From positions 1 through 5,870 of the forward strand of contig CAYVMN010000240.1 of the NCBI GenBank assembly GCA_964452575.1: 5,870 nucleotides of DNA, given 5' to 3'. This DNA comes from CAYVMN01 sp964452575 (GTDB taxonomy: Bacteria > Desulfobacterota > DSM-4660 > Desulfatiglandales > Desulfatiglandaceae). The notes under the pieces were generated by a model. That model ran no database searches. It was not told the origin of the DNA and saw only the letters and a list, made by a program, of their open reading frames with translations. How positions within the stretch are numbered: the stretch's first letter is position 1; the number at the start of each line of letters is the position of its first letter. The translations under genes were made by a program, and so were the position numbers. Below are positions 1 through 4,022 of this stretch, piece after piece.

Positions 1-91
1 TGAAGGAGGCCTTCACCCCCAGGGAGAGGAGGCCTTCGATGGCACCATCACAGAGAGTTCGGTAGAGGGTGAAGACATCGCGTGATGGTAC
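1..91 (-). pseudogene. Lipoate-protein ligase-like internal segment (runs off window)
   Basis: In the frame one base off the GcvH fragment, 30 codons read VPSRDVFTLYRTLCDGAIEG and then LLSLGVKASF up to the window edge. This resembles the helix of LplA-type ligases that precedes the N-D-I-x-V/G-x-K-I-S/G catalytic lysine segment (pattern YRxLCxAIxEGLxxLGVxAxF). The downstream part should lie beyond base 1. No start or ribosome binding site belongs to this piece; it joins directly to the GcvH N-terminal half near 84-92. A less likely reading is a diverged GcvH continuation (RDVFTLY resembles KAVSDLY), but the LGVKASF ending fits a ligase better. Confidence 0.55.
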
Positions 92-275
92 CAAAGTCCT
101 GATCCACTTCCAGCTTCGTCCCGCTCGGGGAAAGCTCAACGTAGTTCACATTCCCTGCGTTTCTTTGAATGTAGTCGGTCCAGCCCAAGGTACAGATACC
201 ATCTTCCGTCTTCACCCACAGGTGTTTTCGGGTATATCTCAGATACTCTGGAATATCCACTTCTCCAAATCGCAT
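84..275 (-). pseudogene. Second GcvH-like protein, truncated before the lipoyl lysine
   Basis: The frame starts MRFGEVDIPEYLRYTRKHLWVK and continues with GICTLGWTDYIQRNAGNVNY, VELSPSGTKLEVDQDFGTI. These are the complete N-terminal half of an H protein (HLWV start, central G-x-T region, FGTI just before the lipoyl motif). After FGTI the E-S-x-K lipoyl site should follow; instead the frame runs into unrelated codons and a stop at 48. The protein could not be lipoylated at the normal site. The start has an acceptable GGAGAGG ribosome binding site about nine bases upstream, so it may once have been, or in an undamaged copy still be, a functional second LbpA-type carrier. The break coincides with a ligase-like segment in another frame. 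Confidence 0.75.
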
Positions 276-353
276 CTACACTAACCTCTCCATCATCGCC
301 CTCGAGTTTCGCAGATTCGCCACGCCACGGTGCAAGAAATTATGATCCTGTTC

Positions 354-527
354 CTACCACCAACAAGGCACCTTGTCGTGCTCGAAGACCTGCTTGACCA
401 GTTCATCATAATCCACGTCTCCTCTATACAGCTCAAACTGCCGTACTTCATTGCCTTCATACGTAGGTTCCATGAGCCTTTTTATGACTTCATCCGGCTC
501 TGATTTTAACACATGTAATATCTTCAT
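354..527 (-). CDS. 57-aa DsrH-like mini-protein
   Basis: This short gene, easily missed by length cut-offs, encodes a 57-aa acidic protein starting MKILHVLKSEPDEVIKRLM and ending DVDYDELVKQVFEHDKVPCWW. The end aligns by eye with the C-terminal motif of the DsrH-like protein at 1857-2117 (IDYDRLVDLVIENKV), and the start gives a strand and helix, so it appears to be a minimal DsrH/TusB-like unit. Cys55 stands next to the terminal WW. The ATG follows a perfect GGAGGT site by four to five bases, strong evidence of translation. The next gene, a GcvH-like fragment, begins 78 bases after the stop; that spacer stays open for 25 codons in the same frame after the TAG. A sulfur-relay accessory role is inferred from similarity and context only. 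Confidence 0.75.
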   Translation of the reverse strand: MKILHVLKSEPDEVIKRLMEPTYEGNEVRQFELYRGDVDYDELVKQVFEHDKVPCWW

Positions 528-850
528 TTGGACCTCCCTTAATGCAGGCCTACGGCCGCAACCCAGGTAGTGTCCGGTGGGCAGATTTCAGAGGCGCTTG
601 ATTCCAAATTCCAAGCACCAAGCACCAAATTGTCTTTCGGACTCCACACCTGCCGGTGGGTCCCCAGTTTTCCAAACAAATCCCAAACACGAAACACCAC
701 ACCCTCAACCTCTCAACCCCTATATCTGTTTGTTATTTTGAATTTTGGTCATTGGAATTTATTTGTTATTTGGGATTTGTAATTTGGAATTTCCCCATTT
801 TGGTCACTGCTCATTCGACTCTCGTCCGTGGCCACTGAAAAACCAAGACT
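528..850. other. A/T-rich intergenic gap with inverted repeats
   Basis: No gene is supported here; open frames on either strand have low-complexity translations. The left part is rich in CCAAA and the right part in TTTGG, so the two halves fold back on each other. On the minus strand a ribosome binding site (GGAGG) at the end of the gap belongs to the 57-codon gene at 354-527. No clear promoter could be picked out. Confidence 0.65.
601..790. repeat. Long imperfect inverted repeat of CCAAATT / AATTTGG words
   Basis: Perfect arm pairs include ATTCCAAATT (601-610) with AATTTGGAAT (781-790), and ACAAATCCCAAA (676-687) with TTTGGGATTTGT (769-780). Between them are tandem words such as CAAGCAC CAAGCAC and CTCAACC TCTCAACC. 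The composition resembles the low-complexity CCAAATCCCAAATT intergenic repeats that recur in many Desulfobacterota and metagenome-derived genomes. That family link is from memory. The element separates the DsrE-like pair from the genes at 1-527. Confidence 0.6.
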
Positions 851-1156
851 CTAAAATGGAATGACCAGATCATACTCGCAGAGTTTCTTGGCCATATCGG
901 CCAAAGACATATACTCAAACAGATCCCATTTCTCCACATTGGCCCGGGTGTCCGTATAGTGACGGCCCTCCAGTTCTTCCTTAAGAAATTCCAGGTTTTC
1001 TTTGTAGCCCTCCACCCTATCCTCGGGCATCTTTACCTCACCTATGACAAACATGTCCGTTTCGATCATTTCAAGACCCAGGCCCAGGCTGGACCTCAGC
1101 CCCTCCCACTGGTTGTTCACATCCCTGATGACCACGGCTACCCTGTTAGGTTCCAT
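851..1156 (-). CDS. Small DsrE-superfamily-like protein
   Basis: This 101-aa protein begins MEPNRVAVVIRD and has a helix region NNQWEGLRSSLGLGLEM (14-30), followed by a strand (MFVIGEV). This is the beta-alpha-beta opening typical of DsrE/DsrH folds. Its end, MSLADMAKKLCEYDLVIPF, resembles the C-terminal helix-strand of DsrH-type proteins in this window. The single Cys93 lies in that last helix. The middle is rich in Glu and Lys and may be helical. The start at 1156 is chosen over an in-frame upstream ATG at 1243 because a GGAGGG site precedes it by about five bases and because the longer version would overlap the previous gene by 74 bases with sequence that looks non-coding. It is probably co-transcribed with the DsrE-like gene before it. 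Exact function unknown. Confidence 0.65.
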   Translation of the reverse strand: MEPNRVAVVIRDVNNQWEGLRSSLGLGLEMIETDMFVIGEVKMPEDRVEGYKENLEFLKEELEGRHYTDTRANVEKWDLFEYMSLADMAKKLCEYDLVIPF

Positions 1157-1169
1157 CTCTTGCCCTCCG

Positions 1170-1493
1170 CTATAGGACCAGGTAACGGTCGCATTTTCCG
1201 ATAAGTGAAACATGTCTTGACTGTGTGGCCAGACCCTTCTCACCCATCCCTGCCGGTATGGGCCTGCCTTTCAGTCCCAGCTCTTCCCATCGCACGTTGC
1301 ACAGTGTCATCTCTTCAGGAGCGAGATGCGCGAGCTCCTGATACCTGGGGTCCTGTGTCATCAGTACCCCGTTGTGAGTGAAAAAGATGATGAGCTCCTT
1401 ACCTGCCTTCTTTGCGGCCTTGACAACGCCGATGACATGATCAAGGTGCCTGTTTGTAGGGACAAAGATGCCCAATTTTTCCTTTTCAGCCAT
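1170..1493 (-). CDS. DsrE-superfamily small protein
   Basis: This 107-aa cytoplasmic protein looks like a DsrE/F-type fold member. A first strand (KLGIFVPTN, 6-14) is followed by a helix (HVIGVVKAAKKAGKEL, 19-34) and a second strand leading to IIFFTHNGVLM (35-45), where THNGV resembles the DGV motif of DsrF/H. Cys65 in MTLCNVRWEELGLKG lies where DsrE proteins often carry their sulfur-binding cysteine, and Cys101 is near the end. The conserved-looking GMGEKGLATQSRHVSLI (82-98) is unusual for the family. The ATG at 1493 follows a G-rich ribosome binding site (GGGGGG); an in-frame GTG three codons upstream is less well placed. The next gene starts 13 bases after its stop. A role as an extra sulfur acceptor beside DsrEFH is inferred from fold and context. 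Confidence 0.7.
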   Translation of the reverse strand: MAEKEKLGIFVPTNRHLDHVIGVVKAAKKAGKELIIFFTHNGVLMTQDPRYQELAHLAPEEMTLCNVRWEELGLKGRPIPAGMGEKGLATQSRHVSLIGKCDRYLVL

Positions 1494-1511
1494 ATGAAAC
1501 ACCCCCCCTGT

Positions 1512-1622
1512 TCAGTTCTTTTCTCCCATGATCGCCCGCACCATATCTTCGGGCCTGATTCGTGCAGATCCTATGCCTCTGGAAACATAGAAGGACTCAA
1601 TGGAGCCGGTCAGGATCAATGA
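1512..1622 (-). pseudogene. Unidentified C-terminal tail in another frame after the ligase fragment
   Basis: In the frame one base off the ligase fragment, 36 codons read SLILTGSIESFYVSRGIG followed by a segment ending RPEDMVRAIMGEKN and a TGA at 1514-1512. Its composition looks like real coding sequence, and it ends 18 bases before the next gene, as expected for a former gene end. It could be the C-terminus of the same ligase after an internal deletion plus frameshift, or the tail of another gene that was joined here. I do not recognise the family. The open frame can be extended upstream to an ATG overlapping the ligase fragment, but no ribosome binding site supports that start. Confidence 0.4.
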
Positions 1623-1860
1623 ACCTAGGGAACCCTCTCTTACGGCAGTACTCAACATCTATCTCCTCTTCCAGTACCTGATGATAACCGATGCAAACGT
1701 AGGGTTCTCTTGGATTCAAGATGATAATCGTTCCGTGGGATGCCTCTTTGGCACAATAGGCCACGGCGTGGTAAATGCTCTGGGAGTGCAGGTAAGACAC
1801 ATGACCCAAATCAAGCAATCTGATCATCACGCCGCCGCCGAACAATCCCGAACGTCTCAA
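1597..1860 (-). pseudogene. lplA-like: Lipoate-protein ligase N-terminal fragment (broken)
   Basis: This is the first part of a lipoate/biotin-protein ligase family enzyme, which would load lipoate on the GcvH-like proteins nearby. From an internal ATG at 1827 it reads MIRLLDLGHVSYLHSQS and then TIIILNPREPYVCIGYHQ and EEIDVEYCRKRGFP. These are the opening strand/helix and the P-x-x-P/G-Y-H-Q region of LplA-type catalytic domains. After GFP the family should continue with an RR(x)2GGG substrate-binding motif. Instead the frame gives nine unrelated residues and a stop. The 78-87 aa found compare with roughly 250-330 aa for the family, and the catalytic lysine region is absent. A TTG at 1860 overlaps the dsrH-like stop (TTGA). 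The ATG at 1827 fits family starts better but has only a weak ribosome binding site. A real deletion and an assembly error are both possible. Confidence 0.75.
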
Positions 1861-2117
1861 ACAAAATTCGCCACTTTGTTCTCAATAACAAGGTCCACAA
1901 GCCTGTCATAATCGATGACTTCAGCCTTGTCCTCTAGGCGATCCCCCATTCCACGCCTCTTGACATCCTCCTCAATGGCGTAGATCTTCTTGTCCTGAAC
2001 CGCCTGAGTATCTAGGTAGACACCGTCCTTTATCAACACTACTACAGCCTCGGGATCCATCTGGGCATACTTAAGTCCTACTGGTCCCAGCATCTTGTCT
2101 CCGCATAGATAGAGCAT
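1857..2117 (-). CDS. dsrH-like: DsrH/TusB-like sulfurtransferase subunit
   Basis: This 86-aa protein is the third subunit of the DsrEFH/TusBCD set. Its middle (AVVVLIKDGVYLD, 24-36) has the strand plus DGVY motif of DsrH/TusB. KIYAIEEDVKRRGMGDRL (44-61) gives the usual A-x-E-D-x-x-x-RG segment, and VIDYDRLVDLVIENKVANFV at the end is the typical C-terminal YDxLVDLV motif. The only cysteine is Cys5, near the N-terminus. Length is close to that of TusB (about 95 aa). A strong AGGAGG site lies six to seven bases before the ATG. Its TGA stop overlaps a possible TTG start of the lipoate-ligase fragment, pointing to translational coupling of the original gene pair. Confidence 0.87.
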   Translation of the reverse strand: MLYLCGDKMLGPVGLKYAQMDPEAVVVLIKDGVYLDTQAVQDKKIYAIEEDVKRRGMGDRLEDKAEVIDYDRLVDLVIENKVANFV

Positions 2118-2128
2118 ATGATTCCCTC

Positions 2129-2479
2129 CTAAAAGTCCATGTTGAAATCATTCTCACTAAACAGGTCAAATGCCTCTTGTCTTGAAATCACAGTAATGTC
2201 GGGGGCCAATTCGGCCTCTGTTATCCCCCTTTCCTTTAGATCCTCTCTGACAGCGCATAGCCTTGTTCCCATGTCCTTGAAAGACTCGAAATAGGCAAGG
2301 GCGTCAGTTCTGTCCACCTCCTTTAGACAATAAAAAACCCCGTCCGACTGGAAGAGAATCGTCGGGATATTTTCATCGATGCCGGCACTTACACCAACTC
2401 CCGCCCGCAGGCCCTCTGTATAAAATACGGTCCCAAAGGGCGCCCTGCATATATTTATTAAGACCTTTTTCTCCGCCAT
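2129..2479 (-). CDS. dsrF-like: DsrF/TusC-like sulfurtransferase subunit
   Basis: This 116-aa protein is the predicted second subunit of the DsrEFH complex. Its opening, KKVLINICRAPFGTVFYTEG (residues 4-23), is characteristic of DsrF/TusC. It continues with a strand ending in LFQSDGVFYCLK (42-53), where the DGV motif is a family hallmark. The segment LCAVREDLKERGI (74-86) precedes a conserved helix. Cysteines are at 11, 51 and 75; DsrF is generally thought to be structural or to assist transfer, so none is assigned as catalytic. The start ATG follows an AAAGGAG site by about eight bases. The stop TAG overlaps the ribosome binding site of the DsrH-like gene, which implies tight co-expression. 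Confidence 0.87.
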   Translation of the reverse strand: MAEKKVLINICRAPFGTVFYTEGLRAGVGVSAGIDENIPTILFQSDGVFYCLKEVDRTDALAYFESFKDMGTRLCAVREDLKERGITEAELAPDITVISRQEAFDLFSENDFNMDF

Positions 2480-2519
2480 AGAAACTTCTCCTTTAACTAA
2501 TTGAGCCCGTGAGATCCGA

Positions 2520-2873
2520 TCAAAGGGTTATGAATGTATCTGCCTCACTGATCATGTCCGCCAGATCCGGTAGTCCGCCTACGCGAACACCCTTAATAAA
2601 CTCTTTGCCCCTTTCCAGGCCCCTGGCATTTACGCAAATCCCGCAGGCTATGATTCTGGCCCCCTTATCCACTAGCCTTTTCATTCGCTCTATCGGGAGA
2701 GGGACATCCTCTGGAAACTTCTGATGTTTTATGGCGTTATACACCGCATCGATATACCAGAATCCCTCGACCTCATGACCCTTGTCGAGGGCGGCATCTG
2801 CCAGACGAGCAAAGATCTCGTAGTTCTCTGTCTGCCAGGGCCCTTCTGTTAACAACAGAGCTATTCTTGCCAT
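2520..2873 (-). CDS. dsrE-like: DsrE/TusD-like sulfurtransferase subunit
   Basis: This 117-aa cytoplasmic protein is the predicted active subunit of a DsrEFH (TusBCD) hexamer, which accepts sulfur from TusA or passes it on. The N-terminus (MARIALLLTEGPW) gives the first strand of the DsrE fold. The motif ARIIACGICVNARGLERG (72-89) carries two cysteines, Cys77 and Cys80. By its position before NARG, Cys80 matches the conserved persulfide cysteine of DsrE/TusD. The C-terminus (ADMISEADTFITL) has the usual final helix and strand of the family. The ATG follows a GGAGGTAA site by about eight bases. The stop is 40 bases before the DsrF-like gene, and the order E-F-H matches dsrEFH of purple sulfur bacteria and tusDCB of enterics. 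Absence of tRNA-modification genes in the window and presence of LbpA favour a dissimilatory sulfur role, but this is inference. Confidence 0.87.
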   Translation of the reverse strand: MARIALLLTEGPWQTENYEIFARLADAALDKGHEVEGFWYIDAVYNAIKHQKFPEDVPLPIERMKRLVDKGARIIACGICVNARGLERGKEFIKGVRVGGLPDLADMISEADTFITL

Positions 2874-2910
2874 AGCGCATTACCTCCATTTCTATGTCCT
2901 ATACAGGGCG

Positions 2911-3366
2911 CTATTTTTTTCCGAATGTCCCCTTGGCCTCATATTCTGCATACTGCTCTTCAAGCCACTTCTGAATATCCCCAGCGCCGCTTACGAGACC
3001 CTTCAAATCTCCTTCCAAATTAGATGCCTCTATATAAACAAAGAAACCTTCGCCGTAGGGGTCTGTATTGACCAGAGTGGGGGAATCAATTACCTTCCTG
3101 TTCACCTCCACGATCTGGCCTTCCACAGGGGCCCTCAGGGGCCCTATATACTTACCTGCCTCAATTGATCCAAAAGGCTTTAATTTCTTTACCGGAGATC
3201 CTGCAGGTTTCAATTTTACATATTGGGTGTTGCCGCCGGTGGCCGCAACCCCAAAGGCATCCAGGCCTACCTTAACCCGCTTATCCCCCTCTACTCTTAC
3301 CCACGTATGTTCTTTGGGTTCGTAATAGAGATCATCGGGCAAAATAATACCTTTAAATTCTGCCAT
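2911..3366 (-). CDS. lbpA-like: GcvH-like lipoate-binding protein (LbpA type)
   Basis: This 151-aa protein has the GcvH/biotinyl-lipoyl fold. An N-terminal segment (YYEPKEHTWVRVEGDKRVKVG, about 14-34) matches the HxWV start of H proteins. The lipoyl site is FGSIEAGKYIGPLRAPVEG (65-83), with Lys72 as the predicted lipoylated residue. NTDPYGEGFFVYIEA (100-114) is the conserved DPYG region. No glycine-cleavage genes (gcvT, gcvP) are near. The neighbours are tusA, dsrEFH and a lipoate-ligase fragment, the setting of LbpA proteins that serve sulfur oxidation in sHdr organisms. I therefore infer a carrier of lipoamide-bound sulfur and not a glycine-cleavage H protein. It lacks cysteine, as expected when the dithiolane does the chemistry. 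It is longer than an ordinary GcvH (about 130 aa) because of a charged C-terminal tail. A GGAGG site lies about ten bases before the ATG. Confidence 0.85.
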   Translation of the reverse strand: MAEFKGIILPDDLYYEPKEHTWVRVEGDKRVKVGLDAFGVAATGGNTQYVKLKPAGSPVKKLKPFGSIEAGKYIGPLRAPVEGQIVEVNRKVIDSPTLVNTDPYGEGFFVYIEASNLEGDLKGLVSGAGDIQKWLEEQYAEYEAKGTFGKK

Positions 3367-3387
3367 AGGTCATTATCCTCCATATCA

Positions 3388-3636
3388 TTAATCAGACTTT
3401 TCAATAATAAATCTCCACTTGCCGGCCACCACCTCTGAGACGTGATAGGGATATTTTTTCTTCCTGAGGAAATTGGGAATGGATTCTTCGGCGGCTGGCT
3501 GGTAGTCCACAATCACCTCCAGAAACTGTCCTTTCCGCAAGGGTTTCAAGGCATCTCGTGCGCCCATGACCGTATAGGGGCATGTCTTCCCACTGAGATC
3601 CGCTGTGACATCGGGTTTGGCATCCTCCAGAGTCAT
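3388..3636 (-). CDS. tusA-like: TusA-family sulfur carrier with CPYT variant motif
   Basis: This is a small cytoplasmic sulfur carrier of 82 aa, typical TusA/YedF/SirA length. TusA proteins carry persulfide sulfur on one conserved cysteine and hand it to DsrE/TusD-type proteins or to sulfur enzymes. The signature is DLSGKTCPYTVMGARDAL at residues 13-30, with Cys19 as the predicted persulfide site at the start of the first helix. The usual CPxP is CPYT here, so the second proline is replaced. The C-terminal half (YPYHVSEVVAGKWRFIIEK) fits the beta strands of the fold. A strong site (GGGAGG) sits about nine bases before the ATG. The stop is followed after 21 bases by the GcvH-like start, and the gene leads a run that includes DsrEFH, its usual partners. 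It could be closer to YedF-type relatives than to tRNA-thiolation TusA. The context favours a sulfur-energy role. Confidence 0.88.
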   Translation of the reverse strand: MTLEDAKPDVTADLSGKTCPYTVMGARDALKPLRKGQFLEVIVDYQPAAEESIPNFLRKKKYPYHVSEVVAGKWRFIIEKSD

Positions 3637-3669
3637 ATCTTAAGGCCTCCCTTCTATGGATTTTTACAG

Positions 3670-3675
3670 GTTATA
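3670..3675 (-). promoter_or_regulatory. Possible -10 element for the tusA operon
   Basis: On the minus strand the hexamer TATAAC matches five of six bases of the sigma-70 -10 consensus and lies 34 bases before the tusA-like start, leaving room for a short leader. No good -35 hexamer is found 16-18 bases upstream, so the call is weak. It is listed because the preceding gap makes a promoter likely. Confidence 0.22.
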
Positions 3676-3701
3676 CATGGCGACATTAATCAGAGCAGAC
3701 C

Positions 3702-3790
3702 TCGGCATTTCTGCAAAAGCAGGAATCCAGAAGAAAACTGGATTCTCCCGTATCCAGGACGGGGCAAGCTAAGTCAAGCCAGGAGTGACA
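3702..3790. repeat. GC-rich dispersed inverted repeat with GAATCCAG/CTGGATTC core
   Basis: A perfect 8-base stem, GAATCCAG (3723-3730) and CTGGATTC (3738-3745), surrounds a seven-base loop. Outer sequence (CATTTCTGC...GCAGG on the left, TCCCGTATCC...AGGAGTGACA on the right) extends it into a larger diverged element. It resembles the mobile intergenic palindromes with a GGGAATCCAG core seen in many proteobacterial genomes. It lies between the oxidoreductase and tusA and may affect transcript ends or stability. Confidence 0.6.
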
Positions 3791-3793
3791 AAC

Positions 3794-3818
3794 TGCATGA
3801 GACTTATGTCGTCATGCA
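3794..3818. promoter_or_regulatory. Dyad symmetry upstream of tusA
   Basis: TGCATGAGAC and GTC(G)TCATGCA are inverted copies separated by TTAT, with a single unpaired G at 3811. The 25-base dyad lies about 160 bases before the tusA-like start. It could be a repressor or activator site, or an RNA hairpin. No T-run follows on the minus strand, so a terminator is unlikely. A function as an operator is only a suggestion. Confidence 0.3.
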
Positions 3819-3880
3819 TAAATCTATGTTTTTCTCTCTCACGATATATGATGAATGCGCAAAAAGTTAAAAATCATCCA

Positions 3881-3956
3881 TTTTCGTCATTCCCGCGGTG
3901 CCTGTCCCCGCAAAATCAACCACTTTTGGACTCCCGCCTTCGTGGAAGCGACAGTC
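3881..3956. repeat. Degenerate GC-rich dispersed inverted repeat
   Basis: The segment begins with TCGTCATTCCCGCGG and ends with CCGCCTTCGTGGAAGCGACA. These look like the two diverged arms of the dispersed palindromic intergenic repeat with CGTCATTCCCGCG ends that is common in many proteobacterial genomes. Family membership is from memory. In this window it is supported by the similar element at 3702-3790. Confidence 0.5.
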
Positions 3957-4022
3957 TGCGCGGCCTTTTACGATTCCATCGAGTTTCAATTATCTTTTTC
4001 ACCTCCTTCCCATTTGGGGGGT

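Larger units (their letters stand above)
3637..4022. other. Intergenic gap with repeats between the oxidoreductase and the tusA operon
   Basis: These 386 bases hold no convincing gene. They contain two degenerate GC-rich inverted repeats (about 3702-3790 and 3881-3956), a near-perfect dyad at 3794-3818, and an isolated Shine-Dalgarno-like sequence at 4000-4008 (minus strand). The length of the gap, compared with 10-50 bases between the genes downstream, suggests that tusA starts its own transcript here. I found no hairpin followed by a T-run that would be a clear intrinsic terminator for the oxidoreductase gene. Confidence 0.6.

Noticed and set aside
276..353. Open 25-codon stretch in frame after the mini-protein TAG, suggesting stop read-through
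   Set aside because: No other genes show internal TAG codons, the DsrH-like end just before TAG looks natural, and the stretch also carries the ribosome binding site for the GcvH-like fragment.
601..790. CRISPR array
   Set aside because: The repeated words are short, irregular and inverted, without constant-length repeats or unique spacers.
570..838. Two overlapping plus-strand open frames in the A/T-rich gap
   Set aside because: They translate the CCAAA/TTTGG repeat words into low-complexity sequence, lack ribosome binding sites and overlap each other in different frames.
2911..3366. Ordinary glycine cleavage H protein
   Set aside because: The fold is the same, but no glycine-cleavage partner genes are present and all neighbours are sulfur-transfer genes, so an LbpA-type role is preferred. 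This cannot be excluded without a phylogeny.
3442..3870. Plus-strand open frame of 142 codons
   Set aside because: It runs antisense through the tusA-like gene and the repeats, has no ribosome binding site, and its translation is low in recognisable structure.
3867..3989. Minus-strand 40-codon frame from TTG after a strong AGGAGG
   Set aside because: The spacing from AGGAGG to TTG is long and most of the frame is the dispersed repeat; the coding look is probably repeat-driven. It is kept only as a finding.
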